Positions 53,825-62,586 of a stretch of DNA of 64,000 nucleotides are shown here, in pieces (position 1 is the first letter of the stretch; each line of letters starts with the position of its first letter). The DNA is from Corynebacterium senegalense (GTDB lineage: Bacteria > Actinomycetota > Actinomycetes > Mycobacteriales > Mycobacteriaceae): positions 1,053,324 through 1,117,323 of the forward strand of contig NZ_LS990887.1 in NCBI RefSeq assembly GCF_900411315.1, read 5' to 3'. Below the pieces are notes generated by a model. It saw nothing but the letters and a program-made list of their open reading frames with translations, was not told the origin of the DNA and ran no database searches. A program made the translations under genes and the position numbers.

Positions 53825-55321
53825 CTACCGCAGAATGTCGCGGCCGAGTCGGAGCATCGTCGCCAGGGTTTCGGCCCACTGGGCGCGCGGCACGGTGTTG
53901 TCCATCAGGCTCATCAGCCGGGTCTGGGTGACGTTGCGCTGCTCCGTGTACTTGGTCAGCCCGCCGTCGCCGTGGCGCCGGCCGACGCCCGACTTCTTCC
54001 ACCCGCCCATGGGGGCGTCGATAGCCGACCATGCGGGCGCGTAGCCCTCGTTGATGTTGACGGTGCCCGTCTGCAGCTGCTTGGCGATCGCGCGACCCGT
54101 CTTCGGGCTCGCCCACACCGAGGAGTTCAGGCCGTAGGTCGTGTCGTTCGCGCGCTCGATGGCCTCCTCGTTCGAGTCCACCACCTCGATGTAGACCACG
54201 GGGCCGAAGACCTCCGCGCGGTACAGCTCCGCCGACTCGGGCACGTCGGTGAGGACGGTGGGCGCGAAGAAGGCGTCGCCGAGCTCACGCAGCCGACGCC
54301 CTCCGGTGAGCACCGTGGCGCCCTTGTCCACGGCATCGTCGACGAGCCGCTCGACCTCGTCGGCGTGCTCGACCGAGATGAGCGAGCCCATGTCGACGTC
54401 CCAGTCGTGCCCGGCCCCCACACGCAGCGCCTGGACGCGGGAGACGAACGCGGGGATGAACTCCTCCGCCACCTCGCGGTGGACGTAGAGGCGCTCAATC
54501 GAGATGCACAGCTGGCCCGAATTGCCGAAGCAGGCGGTCCACGCGCCGTCGACCGTGCGCTTCAGATCCGCGTCGTGAGCCACGATCATCGCGTTCTTGC
54601 CGCCCAACTCCATGGAGTAGTCGATCAGGCGCGCCGCTGCCTGCTGCGCGAGGCGTTCGCCGGTCGCCGTGGACCCGGTGAACATCAGGTAGTCGCACTC
54701 CTCGACGATCGCCTGGCCCACCTCAGAGCCGCGGCCCGGGACGACCTGGAACACGTCGCGTGGCAGGCCCGCGCGCTCGAGCAGCTCCACGCCCGCCAGG
54801 GCTGACAGGGGCGTCTGAGAGTCCGGCTTGAGCACCACCGCGTTGCCCGCCATGAGGGCCGCCAGGGCGTCGCTGATCGAGAGCGCCAGGGGGTAGTTGA
54901 ACGGCGCGATCACCCCCACCACCCCCTTCGGGGCGCGCTGCTCCCAGGTGCTCGTCAGCAGGGGCATGACCGGCTTGCGACGCCTCGGGCGCAGCAGCTT
55001 CTCCCCCTTGTAGCCGTAGTGCCGCGCGGTCAGCGCGACGTCGAGCACCTCCTCCAGCGCCGACAGGCGGCTCTTCCCGTTCTCGTCCTGGATGGTGTCC
55101 ATGAGGCGCTCGCGGTTGTCCAGCACGAGGTTGTGGAACCGGAGAAAGATCTTGCGCCGCTGCCGGAAGCTCGTCTTTTCCCAGCGCTTCTGCGCGACGC
55201 GAGCGCGCGCGAAGGCCTCCCTGGTGTCGTCCTTCGAGTGCGCCGGGACGGTGGCGATCACCTCGCCGGTGGCCGGGTTGATGATGTCGGTGGCCGGCTG
55301 TTCGCGAAGAGCGTGAGTCAT
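53825..55321 (-). CDS. Aldehyde dehydrogenase, succinate-semialdehyde dehydrogenase-like
   Basis: 498 aa from ATG 55321 (AGGAAGG site); an ATG at 55360 would add 13 residues. NAD(P)-dependent ALDH fold with Asn142 (APFNYP), FTGSTATGE, the general base Glu238 (MELGGKN) and catalytic Cys272 (NSGQLC). Closest in pattern to the SSADH group (GabD2-type), but the substrate is not certain. Divergent from an SDR gene, so the two may share a regulator. Confidence 0.9.
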   Translation of the reverse strand: MTHALREQPATDIINPATGEVIATVPAHSKDDTREAFARARVAQKRWEKTSFRQRRKIFLRFHNLVLDNRERLMDTIQDENGKSRLSALEEVLDVALTARHYGYKGEKLLRPRRRKPVMPLLTSTWEQRAPKGVVGVIAPFNYPLALSISDALAALMAGNAVVLKPDSQTPLSALAGVELLERAGLPRDVFQVVPGRGSEVGQAIVEECDYLMFTGSTATGERLAQQAAARLIDYSMELGGKNAMIVAHDADLKRTVDGAWTACFGNSGQLCISIERLYVHREVAEEFIPAFVSRVQALRVGAGHDWDVDMGSLISVEHADEVERLVDDAVDKGATVLTGGRRLRELGDAFFAPTVLTDVPESAELYRAEVFGPVVYIEVVDSNEEAIERANDTTYGLNSSVWASPKTGRAIAKQLQTGTVNINEGYAPAWSAIDAPMGGWKKSGVGRRHGDGGLTKYTEQRNVTQTRLMSLMDNTVPRAQWAETLATMLRLGRDILR

Positions 55322-55387
55322 AGGTTCATACCTTCCTCGTGGAAAAAGTTTTGCAGCCAATCCTATACATGTGACCCGCGCTACATC

Positions 55388-55400
55388 TAGAGTCTTTCAC
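55388..55400 (+). promoter_or_regulatory. -10 box for leaderless SDR gene
   Basis: TAGAGT (55388-55393), 7 nt, then ATG 55401. On the other strand TATAGGAT around 55362 is a candidate -10 for the divergent aldehyde dehydrogenase. Confidence 0.45.
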
Positions 55401-56192
55401 ATGGATAGATCCGCAAACGAAAACAAGTCCATCTTCATCTCGGGCGGCGCCACCGGCATCGGCATGGAGACCGCACGACGCATGCTGGCCCGGGGCTGGA
55501 CCGTCGGCTGCTACGACATCGCCCCCGTCGAATGGGGCGACGAGGCAGCCCACCTCCCCGGCACGCTCGTCACGGGGCATCTCGACGTCCGCAAGTGGGA
55601 CGACTGGGAGGCGGCGCTCACCGACTTCACCTCGCACACCGGCGGAACCCTCGACGCGTTCTTCAACAACGCAGGGGTCATTGTCGACGGCAAACTCAGC
55701 GCCCAGGACCCCGATCGCATCCAGTGGCTCGTGGACATCAACGCCGTCGGCGCCACCTACGGCGCAAAGGCCTGCCACCCCTACCTCAAGCGCACCCCCG
55801 GCGCCGTCATGGTATCCATGTGCTCCGCCTCCGCCATCTTCGGCCAGCCCGACGTGTCCACCTACTCCGCCTCGAAGTTCTACGTCAAAGGCCTCACCGA
55901 GGCGCTCGCCGTCGAATGGGCCGCCGACAAGATTCGCGTCCACGACCTCATGCCGCTGTGGGCAAAGACGAAGATCTCCGAGGTGAACGCCCGCTCCATC
56001 AACACGCTCGGCGTCAACCTCGTCCCCGCCGACATCGCCGAGGTGGCCGAGCGGGTCTTCACCACCACAAACCTCTACAGCCGGAAGAAGATGCACCACA
56101 CCGTCAGTGCCGCCGACACCCTGCTCAAGGGGCTCGCCGACTTCTCCCCCGACATCGTCAAGCGCTACTTCAACAAGTTCCTGGTGGGCTGA
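55401..56192 (+). CDS. Short-chain dehydrogenase/reductase
   Basis: 263 aa. Classical SDR: cofactor motif SGGATGIG (near residues 15-22), NNAG, and catalytic YSASK with upstream Ser (MVSMCSASA). Likely cytoplasmic NAD(P)-dependent; substrate unknown. Divergent from an aldehyde dehydrogenase, suggesting an alcohol-aldehyde-acid pathway (inference). Confidence 0.9.
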   Translation: MDRSANENKSIFISGGATGIGMETARRMLARGWTVGCYDIAPVEWGDEAAHLPGTLVTGHLDVRKWDDWEAALTDFTSHTGGTLDAFFNNAGVIVDGKLSAQDPDRIQWLVDINAVGATYGAKACHPYLKRTPGAVMVSMCSASAIFGQPDVSTYSASKFYVKGLTEALAVEWAADKIRVHDLMPLWAKTKISEVNARSINTLGVNLVPADIAEVAERVFTTTNLYSRKKMHHTVSAADTLLKGLADFSPDIVKRYFNKFLVG

Positions 56193-56208
56193 GGGGGCGT
56201 CGACAAGC

Positions 56209-56242
56209 GAAAAGCTCCCCACACCGCGTGGCGTGGGGAGCT
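56209..56242 (-). terminator. Rho-independent terminator after rplL
   Basis: AGCTCCCCAC/GTGGGGAGCT stem, followed on the minus strand by TTTTCGC and then a copy of the GCTTGTCGACGCCCC motif (56194-56208). Confidence 0.8.
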
Positions 56243-56267
56243 GAAGCGCTTCTGGGAAGCAGCGAGA

Positions 56268-56657
56268 TTACTTGAGGGTAACCTTCGCGCCAGCCTCCTC
56301 GAGCTTAGTCTTGGCAGCCTCGGCGTCGTCCTTGTTGGCGCCCTCGAGGATGGCCTTCGGAGCACCCTCGACCATCTCCTTGGCGTCCTTCAGGCCGAGA
56401 CCCGGAACGAGCTCGCGGACAACCTTGATGACGCCGATCTTCTTGTCGCCGGCGGACTCGAGAACGACGTCGAACTCGTCCTTCTCCTCCTCAGCAGCGG
56501 CCTCGCCACCAGCCGGAGCACCGGCAGCAGCAACAGCAACCGGAGCGGCAGCGGTGACGTCGAAGACCTCCTCGAACTCCTTCAGGAACTCGGAAAGCTC
56601 GATGAGGGTCATTTCCTTGAACTGCTCAATGAGCTCGTCCTTAGACAGCTTAGCCAT
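56268..56657 (-). CDS. rplL: 50S ribosomal protein L7/L12
   Basis: Stalk protein that recruits translational GTPases. 129 aa: N-terminal dimerisation helices, an Ala/Gly hinge ([16 protein letters not shown]), and the C-terminal domain with [20 protein letters not shown]. Follows rplJ with a 61-nt gap. Confidence 0.97.
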   Translation of the reverse strand: MAKLSKDELIEQFKEMTLIELSEFLKEFEEVFDVTAAAPVAVAAAGAPAGGEAAAEEEKDEFDVVLESAGDKKIGVIKVVRELVPGLGLKDAKEMVEGAPKAILEGANKDDAEAAKTKLEEAGAKVTLK

Positions 56658-56718
56658 TGTGGCTTCCTTTCTTTAGTGAGCCCGAGACGGGCTCGTTGGT
56701 GTAGTTGTTGTTCGTGCT

Positions 56719-57240
56719 TTACGCAGCTTCGCCCTGCTTGTCCTGCAGCGCAGCGACAAGGCGAGCGGTCTTGGATGCTGGTGCCTGGAACAGGCCAGCA
56801 GCCTTTGCCAAGGAGCCCTGGAAGGCGCCGGCGATCTTCGCAAGGGTGGTCTCGCGGTTATCCATCTCAGCGATGGCGTCAACCTGGGAAGCGTCCAGGA
56901 CGTTGCCGTCCATGTAGCCGCCCTTGATCACGAACGCGTCGTGAGCCTTGTTGAACTTCTTCATCACCTTCGCGGCATCGACAGCCTCGCCCTTAATGAA
57001 GGCGACAGCGGTCGGGCCGGTCAGGAGATCATCGAGACCCTCAATGCCATTCTCGTTAGCGGCGATCTTGACGAGGGTGTTCTTGGCGACGTGGTACTCG
57101 ACATCGAAGCCCAGCTCACCGCGCAGCTCCTGCAGCTGACCAACGGTCAGGCCACGGTACTCGGTGAGAACGATGGAGCTCGCCTCCTGGAACTTGCCCT
57201 TGAGAGCCTCCAGATCCTTGGTGTTCTTCGGGTTAGCCAT
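56719..57240 (-). CDS. rplJ: 50S ribosomal protein L10
   Basis: Stalk base that binds L7/L12 dimers. 173 aa, with VLTEYRGLTVGQLQELR and YHVAKNTLVKIA. In most bacteria the L10-L12 complex autoregulates the operon at its leader RNA; a long structured leader is present here. Confidence 0.97.
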   Translation of the reverse strand: MANPKNTKDLEALKGKFQEASSIVLTEYRGLTVGQLQELRGELGFDVEYHVAKNTLVKIAANENGIEGLDDLLTGPTAVAFIKGEAVDAAKVMKKFNKAHDAFVIKGGYMDGNVLDASQVDAIAEMDNRETTLAKIAGAFQGSLAKAAGLFQAPASKTARLVAALQDKQGEAA

Positions 57241-57301
57241 TACACACGCCTCCTTCCAATAACGTCATGTCCTTCAATCCGCCGGGGCCTTTTTGAAAAT
57301 C

Positions 57302-57331
57302 AAAAACGCCCCGTGCAGAAAGCACGGGGCA
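57302..57331 (-). terminator. Attenuator hairpin in the rplJ leader
   Basis: Nine-bp stem GCCCCGTGC/GCACGGGGC with a 6-nt loop, followed on the minus strand by GTTTTTGATTTTC: a full rho-independent terminator placed ahead of rplJ. Confidence 0.75.
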
Positions 57332-57480
57332 CCACAAAAGGTTAGCCACGTTCCTCCTGCGTGGGCCGTTCCCTGGAGTGGGAATCCTTCGGCCCTGTTT
57401 CCAGGGCGACCGACGGTCTTCGGTGAAACTTGAGCTCGGGGCTTGTTGTACTGCCCCGTTCAAACTTCGATGGGTCAGTC
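57302..57480 (-). ncRNA. L10 leader (rplJL autoregulatory leader RNA) with attenuator hairpin
   Basis: Between the repeat array and rplJ, the minus strand carries several short helices (CCCTGG...CCAGGG, GGGCCGAAGG) and ends in a T-tailed hairpin GCCCCGTGC/GCACGGGGC with GTTTTTGATTTT (57302-57331), ~60 nt before the start codon. This order fits an L10 leader whose last hairpin is an attenuator. The exact L10-binding fold was not computed. Confidence 0.55.
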
Positions 57481-57587
57481 TAGTGGCAGGTGGGTGGCGG
57501 AACCAAATCGGCGTTTTTCTGGCAGCGCGGTTCGGTGACAGATTTACGCTGCTTCGATCTCCCACCTGGGGATTCCCACCTGGGGAA

Positions 57588-57626
57588 AGTGACACATTTC
57601 GGGTTTGGGCGGGCACATTTGTCACT
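57588..57626. repeat. Possible diverged palindromic unit upstream of the array
   Basis: AGTGACA (57588-57594) and TGTCACT (57620-57626) form an inverted repeat resembling, but out of register with, the three array units that follow. Confidence 0.3.
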
Positions 57627-57706
57627 GCTGCCGGAGCTCGTGGTGCTGAGGTTTGGCCCTTTAGTGGGCGACCTCGCGGAACATCGCTCTTTGCCTGAGT
57701 GGGAGG

Positions 57707-57935
57707 AAACTTTGGCACTGGCCGCACCTGCTTTGGTGCCAAAGTTTGCTGTCAGCGGCAGGCGACCTGAGGAAACGGTGCCCCTAACCGGCACGAAACC
57801 AAACTTTGGCACTACCTGCCCCGAAAACAGTGCCAAACTTTCCTACCGGCGCCAACCGAGCAGGCAAAACACCGCCCCTCCCCCACCGAAAACCAAACTT
57901 TGGCACTGCACGCCCCAGAACCGGTGCCAAACTTT
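57707..57935. repeat. Three-copy palindromic repeat array, 94-bp period
   Basis: Three units at 57707-57747, 57801-57841 and 57895-57935, each exactly 41 bp: AAACTTTGGCAC, a 17-nt centre, then GTGCCAAAGTTT (unit 1) or GTGCCAAACTTT (units 2, 3). Unit starts are exactly 94 bp apart. Centres and spacers differ in sequence but share traces such as GCCCC and a terminal CGAAA-ACC. Since 94 is not a multiple of 3, the array cannot encode a repeated peptide in one frame. Confidence 0.75.
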
Positions 57936-57970
57936 GGCCCCATCCCCACCGCACCAAACAGAAACCCCAC

Positions 57971-58008
57971 CACAAAGAAGAAGACCCCCACGCCGAAGCG
58001 TGGAGGCC
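57971..58008 (-). terminator. Rho-independent terminator after rplA
   Basis: CCTCCACGC/GCGTGGGGG stem with a TTCG-type tetraloop, followed on the minus strand by TCTTCTTCTTTG. Confidence 0.7.
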
Positions 58009-58036
58009 TTCCGCCAGCCGTTAAGGCTGAGAGTCG

Positions 58037-58747
58037 CTATGCCTTGGTGGCGTAGTTCTTCTGCACGGTCGGGTCAACCGGGACGCCCGGGCCCTGGGTG
58101 GCGGAGACGGAGATCTTCTTCAGGTAGATGCCCTTCGCGGAGGAGGGCTTGAGGCGCAGGACCTCGTCGAGGAGCGCGCCGTAGTTCTCGGCGAGCTGCT
58201 CCGGGGTGAAGGAGGCCTTGCCGATGAGGGCGTGGAGGTTGGAGGCCTTGTCCACGCGGAAGGAGATCTTGCCGCCCTTGACTTCCTGGATCGCCTTGGC
58301 GACGTCCGGGGTGACGGTGCCGGTCTTGGGGTTCGGCATGAGGCCGCGGGGGCCGAGGACGCGGGCGACGCGGCCGACCTTGGCCATCTGGTCCGGCGTC
58401 GCGATGGCGACGTCGAAGTCGAGCTGGCCGTTGTTGATCTGCTCGATCAGGACGTCGGTGCCCACGATGTCGGCGCCGGCCTCCTCAGCCTGGGTGGCCT
58501 TCTCGCCCTCGGCGAAGACGGCGACGCGGACGGTCTTGCCGGTGCCGTTGGGCAGGGAGACGGTGCCGCGGACCAGCTGGTCGGCCTTGCGGGGGTCGAC
58601 GGAGAGGCGCATTGCGACGTCGATGGTGGCGTCGTACTTGTCGGAGGAGGTCTCCTTCGCAAGGGTGACGGCGTCGAGCGGGTGGTAGAGGGCGTCGCGG
58701 TCGACCTTTGCGAGCATCTCCTCGTAGCGCTTGGACTTCTTAGCCAT
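58037..58747 (-). CDS. rplA: 50S ribosomal protein L1
   Basis: Mobile stalk protein for E-site tRNA release and, in many bacteria, autoregulator of rplKA. 236 aa from ATG 58747 ([18 protein letters not shown]); an ATG at 58816 would add 23 unconserved residues. Motif [18 protein letters not shown] is present. Confidence 0.97.
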   Translation of the reverse strand: MAKKSKRYEEMLAKVDRDALYHPLDAVTLAKETSSDKYDATIDVAMRLSVDPRKADQLVRGTVSLPNGTGKTVRVAVFAEGEKATQAEEAGADIVGTDVLIEQINNGQLDFDVAIATPDQMAKVGRVARVLGPRGLMPNPKTGTVTPDVAKAIQEVKGGKISFRVDKASNLHALIGKASFTPEQLAENYGALLDEVLRLKPSSAKGIYLKKISVSATQGPGVPVDPTVQKNYATKA

Positions 58748-58825
58748 GTTGGGTTCCTTTCCTGTTTTCTTCAAACAGCGGGAGTTGTGGTGCGGGCCTG
58801 GCCGGCCCTTCCACATGAGGGGTGT

Positions 58826-59254
58826 TTACTTCTTGACCTCGATGCCCATGGAGCGGGCGGTACCAGCGATGATCGCGGCGCCGGCCTCGATGTCGCGGGC
58901 GTTGAGGTCGGCCTTCTTGGTCTCGGCAATCTCCTTGCACTGCTCCCAGGTCACGGAGCCGACCTTCTGGGTGTGCGGGACGCCGGAGCCCTTCTGCAGG
59001 CCGGCGGCCTTGAGCAGGAGCTTCGCGGCCGGCGGCGACTTCAGGATGAAGTCGAAGGAGCGGTCCTCGTAGACGGTGATCTCGACCGGGATGATGTTGC
59101 CGCGCATGGACTCGGTGGCGGCGTTGTAGGCCTTGGTGAACTCGACGATGTTGACGCCGTGCGCTCCCAGGGCCGGGCCGACCGGCGGAGCCGGGTTAGC
59201 CATGCCTGCCTCGATCTGCAGCTTGATCAGGCCGGTGACCTTCTTCTTTGCCAT
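58826..59254 (-). CDS. rplK: 50S ribosomal protein L11
   Basis: GTPase-centre protein needed for stringent response activation and thiostrepton binding. 142 aa, with the proline-rich [20 protein letters not shown] and [13 protein letters not shown]. 78 nt before rplA. Confidence 0.97.
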   Translation of the reverse strand: MAKKKVTGLIKLQIEAGMANPAPPVGPALGAHGVNIVEFTKAYNAATESMRGNIIPVEITVYEDRSFDFILKSPPAAKLLLKAAGLQKGSGVPHTQKVGSVTWEQCKEIAETKKADLNARDIEAGAAIIAGTARSMGIEVKK

Positions 59255-59438
59255 CGGATTACCTCAATTCCTTGGTACGGCCCCCGGCCACGATGCACTG
59301 CCGGGAGCTTCCGGATGCCCTGCCGTCGTCAAGCGGCTCGGGCCACCGGGGATGAACGAATGAAACGTCGCGCGCGCCTGCGATGAGCAAGGCACACGCG
59401 ACGTTTCACTCTACGGCTTCAACGTGCGCGGAAGCAAA

Positions 59439-60596
59439 CTAGATGATGCGCTCGATCTGGTCCGCGGTGAGCTCGACCGGGGTTTCGCGGCCGAAGATGG
59501 ACACCAGGGCCTGGATCTTGCCGGTCTCCGGCTCGATCTCGGAGATCGTGGCGGAGACGGAGGCCAGCGCACCGGAGAGGATGGTGACGGCCTCGCCGAC
59601 CTGGTAGTCGTGCGCGAGGGTCGGGGCTACCTTCTCCTCGGGCATGGCCACGACGGTCTCGCCCTCGGCGTTGGCCTTGGCGGCCTCACCCTCGGTCGGG
59701 GTCTCCTTCGGCATGAGGAACTTGGCCACGTCCCGGTGCTTGACCGGGGTGGCGTTGCCCTCGTTGCCCACGAAGGAGGTCACGCCCGGGGTTTCGCGGA
59801 CGACGGACCAGGCAGCGTCGTTCATGTCCATGCGGACGAGCACGTAGCCCGGCAGCAGCTTGCGCTTGACCAGCTTGCGCTTGCCGTCCTTGAGCTCGAT
59901 GGCCTGCTCGATCGGGACGACGACGTCGTAGATCGAGTCCTCCACCTCGAGCGTCTGGATGCGCATGTCGAGGTTGGTCTTCACCTTGTTCTCGTAGCCC
60001 GAGTAGGACTGGATGATGTACCACTCGCCCGGCAGCTTTTTCAGCTCCCGGGTGTACTCGCGCAGGCGGCGGCGGTATTCGCCGTCCTGGGTGTCCTCGG
60101 CGTCGCCACCCAGGGCCTGCTCGGCGGCGGCGAGGTCGCCCTCCTGGACGGGCTCCTCCTCGGCCTCGGGCTCGGTGGCGTTGAGGACCGGGTCGGTCTC
60201 CGGCTCGACGGGGGCGCCCTCGTCGATCATCTCCTCGTTCTCGGCGATCTCGGTCGCAACCTCACCGAGCGGAGCGGCCTCCTCGGCGGCTTCAGCGGTG
60301 GGCTCCGCCACGTAGCCGGCTTCCTCGGCGGCGGCCAGTTCGGAATCGCCGGCGAGGACGGCGGGCTCCGTCTCGGGGCTGACGGGGGCTCCCTCGGCGA
60401 TCATCTTCTTCTCGGCGGTAATCGGGGCGTCGTCAATGCCGCCGTCAGCTCTGTCGGCGTCTTCGTCAGCGTCGCCGGCCTCGTCGGCCTCCTCGGCTTC
60501 CTTGGCTTCGGGGTCGGTCTGGGGGCGCACGGGCGCGCCCTCGCCGATCATCTCGGTCTCGTTGTTCTCAACCTTCTTGCCGGTGTCTTCAGCCAT
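59439..60596 (-). CDS. nusG: Transcription antitermination protein NusG, with long acidic N-terminus
   Basis: Binds RNA polymerase and couples transcription to translation and Rho. 385 aa, about twice E. coli NusG. Residues 1-188 are an acidic extension rich in Glu/Ala/Asp with three copies of MIxEGAPVxPxTxP at residues 16-29, 65-78 and 123-136. The NGN domain spans ~190-300 (EWYIIQSYSGYENKVKTNL), a Glu/Ala-rich insert follows (~300-328), and the KOW domain ends the protein (DYQVGEAVTILSGAL). Corynebacterial NusG proteins normally have an acidic extension; the triple repeat is the unusual part. Confidence 0.95.
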   Translation of the reverse strand: MAEDTGKKVENNETEMIGEGAPVRPQTDPEAKEAEEADEAGDADEDADRADGGIDDAPITAEKKMIAEGAPVSPETEPAVLAGDSELAAAEEAGYVAEPTAEAAEEAAPLGEVATEIAENEEMIDEGAPVEPETDPVLNATEPEAEEEPVQEGDLAAAEQALGGDAEDTQDGEYRRRLREYTRELKKLPGEWYIIQSYSGYENKVKTNLDMRIQTLEVEDSIYDVVVPIEQAIELKDGKRKLVKRKLLPGYVLVRMDMNDAAWSVVRETPGVTSFVGNEGNATPVKHRDVAKFLMPKETPTEGEAAKANAEGETVVAMPEEKVAPTLAHDYQVGEAVTILSGALASVSATISEIEPETGKIQALVSIFGRETPVELTADQIERII

Positions 60597-60670
60597 GACT
60601 TGCTCCTCAGCTCGCTCGTGAATTTTGCCCTAGCCTACCTACTGGCGTGGGAGAGGGGGGCAATAAATTA

Positions 60671-60703
60671 TCCCGCCCTCCCCGGTGGCGGGGCGGCGGG
60701 ATG
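60671..60703 (-). terminator. Hairpin in the secE-nusG spacer
   Basis: CCCGCC.CCCC pairs with GGGG.GGGCGGG, followed on the minus strand by ATAATTTATTG. It could partially end secE transcription ahead of nusG. Confidence 0.5.
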
Positions 60704-60725
60704 ATCTTACGAGTGGAGATTATAG

Positions 60726-61052
60726 CTAACGCACGAACGCTTGCTCAACTAGCCAACGCGCGGCCCAGTCGACGGACCAGACGAGAGCGGTGAGGACGAT
60801 GAGGAAGCCAAACACGATCAGCGTGTAGTTGAGCATCTGGTTGCCGGTCGGCCAGATCACCTTGCGCATCTCGCCCGCGACCTCGGCGGGGAACTGGGCG
60901 ATGCTGCCACGGGAGGACTCACCGTCGGTGTTGTCGTTGTCCTGAACGACGGCGCGCTTCGCCTCGGAGGACTGGGTGTCAACGGAAGAGGAACCACGCA
61001 GCTGGCGCTTGCCGGTCGGCTGCGCCGGGTTCTGTGCGTTGGGGTTTGTCAC
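60726..61052 (-). CDS. secE: Preprotein translocase subunit SecE
   Basis: Clamps and stabilises SecY. 108 aa from GTG 61052 (GAGGAG site): ~55 polar residues, the amphipathic helix with EVAGEMRKVIWPTGNQM, and a single membrane segment (YTLIVFGFLIVLTALVWSV). The usual actinobacterial length and the secE-nusG-rplK order support the call. Confidence 0.95.
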   Translation of the reverse strand: MTNPNAQNPAQPTGKRQLRGSSSVDTQSSEAKRAVVQDNDNTDGESSRGSIAQFPAEVAGEMRKVIWPTGNQMLNYTLIVFGFLIVLTALVWSVDWAARWLVEQAFVR

Positions 61053-61079
61053 AGCTCTCCTCGTTACTCAACGTTATGG

Positions 61080-61152
61080 CAGGGGCGACAGGACTCGAAC
61101 CTGCAACCTACGGTTTTGGAGACCGTTGCGCTACCAATTGCGCCACGCCCCT
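61080..61152 (-). tRNA. tRNA-Trp (CCA)
   Basis: 73 nt. Acceptor AGGGGCG pairs with CGCCCCT, T arm contains GGTTCGAATCC, and the anticodon loop CTCCAAA has CCA. Discriminator G. CCA tail not encoded. Confidence 0.95.
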
Positions 61153-61217
61153 AAGGCACTGCCCTAGGCAGTACGCTTACCCTACCACGGGCGCCGAGGC
61201 GCCCAGTTTGAGGTGAG

Positions 61218-61289
61218 TAGCGATGGAGAGAATTGAACTCTCGACACAGCGATTATGAGTCGCTTGCTCTACCACTGAGCTACACCGCC
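61218..61289 (-). tRNA. tRNA-Met (CAT)
   Basis: 72 nt. Acceptor GGCGGTG pairs with CATCGCT (two G-U pairs); anticodon stem AGCGA/TCGCT with loop CTCATAA. Elongator type: normal first acceptor pair, no GGG-CCC initiator stem. Confidence 0.93.
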
Positions 61290-61323
61290 ATGCGTCCACC
61301 GGCCGAAGGCCGACAAACAACAG

Positions 61324-61396
61324 AGCCCCCTATCAGAATCGAACTGATGACCTTTTCCTTACCATGGAAACGCTCTGCCGACTGAGCTAAGGGGGC
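61324..61396 (-). tRNA. tRNA-Thr (GGT)
   Basis: 73 nt. Acceptor GCCCCCT pairs with AGGGGGC; anticodon stem TTTCC/GGAAA with loop ATGGTAA. Discriminator U. Confidence 0.95.
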
Positions 61397-61547
61397 ACAG
61401 CCTCTATGTTGTGGGACTCACTTTCGTGCGACCCGCTCCGTTGAAGCCTTGAAAAGATTAACCCACTAGCGATATTCCAAACAAATCGCCAGCTTACTCC
61501 CGCTTTTCGACGTCCCAACAACGCTTCACCAACGATGTGGATTCGTT

Positions 61548-62579
61548 TTAGTCGACCCCCTTGTCCGGTGGCGCACCCTCGCTGCGTTCTGATTTTTCCC
61601 AGAAAAGGGTCAGCTCCGCTCCGATGCGATCACGCTCGTCCATGGGGAGGGAATGGGTGGCTTCTGGCCAGAGTACGGTCGTTGCCGTGGGAATCAGGGC
61701 GTTGATCCTGGAGATACTCCCCTCTCCACCTGCTATTGAGGAGTTTGCCCCGATGTCGAGACGGAGGGGCATTCGTAGGTTTCCCCATTGCTCGTCGGAG
61801 AGGGTGCGAGGCAGAGGGAGTGCCGGGGAGTACGCGCGGCTGGCCGAGCTGATCATTTCCGACATGGGAGTGCGCGTTTGTACTTCTTGCACTGTCGTCC
61901 CCCCGATCTCCGCGAACGCCCGGTCGCGCCATGCCTGCGGGGTGGGCAGTGATGCGATCGCAGCCCAGAAGTAGATTGACGGTGGCATCGGGCGAGCGAC
62001 CATGACTGGCTCCAGGAGGGCGAGTGAGGTGACCTGCCCAGGATCAGCGAGGGCAAACTCGGTCGCGGTGGCTCCCCCGAAACTATGCCCGACCACGTGT
62101 ACCGGGCCAAGATCCAGCGCGTGCACCGCCTGCGAGATCCACCTTCCCTGATCTTCCGGACCTGCGAAAGGGGTCGATTGGGTGGATAGCCCCGCATCTC
62201 CGACGGGGTCCAGGGCGACGATGGTCCGTGTGCCGATCCACGAGGGAAGATTTTCCGCCCACATGGGGGCACCGCTCGCCCGCCCGGGTACCAGCAGGAC
62301 AGGATTGCCCGAGCCTTCCGGGCCCTGCCAGATGGTCGCGCGGGCAGTGCCGAAGTCGGTAGGAATATCGCGGGTGTGGGTTGGGGCGTCAATACCGCTG
62401 AGGACCGCCCGGTACGACGAGAGGTAGTCGCCGCGTGCCCTCTCATTGCGCCAGTGGCCAACTTGGGGTTCAGGCGCGGCGATATCTGCAGCTTTTCCGA
62501 GGGCAAGCAGGAACACTGCCCCCAGGGTTATTCTCCGCAAAATGCGAACCATGGGTTTGCCTGCCGGTGCCCGCCTCAT
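61548..62579 (-). CDS. Alpha/beta hydrolase, membrane-anchored or secreted
   Basis: 343 aa from ATG 62579. N-terminal hydrophobic segment (ITLGAVFLLALGKAADI) suggests a signal peptide or anchor. Hydrolase core with oxyanion VPGRASG, nucleophile elbow VGHSFGGA (Ser166) and the C-terminal His in WPEATHSLPMDE. Substrate unknown. TATCGT (62587-62592) lies 7 nt before the ATG, so it is probably leaderless. Divergent from a TetR gene with which it shares a palindromic operator. Base composition looks lower in GC than the neighbours. Confidence 0.82.
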   Translation of the reverse strand: MRRAPAGKPMVRILRRITLGAVFLLALGKAADIAAPEPQVGHWRNERARGDYLSSYRAVLSGIDAPTHTRDIPTDFGTARATIWQGPEGSGNPVLLVPGRASGAPMWAENLPSWIGTRTIVALDPVGDAGLSTQSTPFAGPEDQGRWISQAVHALDLGPVHVVGHSFGGATATEFALADPGQVTSLALLEPVMVARPMPPSIYFWAAIASLPTPQAWRDRAFAEIGGTTVQEVQTRTPMSEMISSASRAYSPALPLPRTLSDEQWGNLRMPLRLDIGANSSIAGGEGSISRINALIPTATTVLWPEATHSLPMDERDRIGAELTLFWEKSERSEGAPPDKGVD

Positions 62580-62586
62580 ACTGAAG

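Larger units (their letters stand above)
57241..58036. other. Gene-free interval between rplA and rplJ
   Basis: A 796-nt interval containing, right to left, the rplA terminator, the palindromic array, a short direct repeat (CCCACCTGGGGA-like, about 57561-57584), and the L10 leader. Open frames across it are built from the repeats and have no family similarity. Confidence 0.6.

Noticed and set aside
57480..57836. Minus-strand open frame of 118 codons in the rplA-rplJ interval
   Set aside because: Built from the palindromic repeat units, no ribosome binding site, no family similarity.
57707..57935. CRISPR array
   Set aside because: Only three units, long 53-bp spacers, no cas genes, and the repeat arms themselves are inverted.
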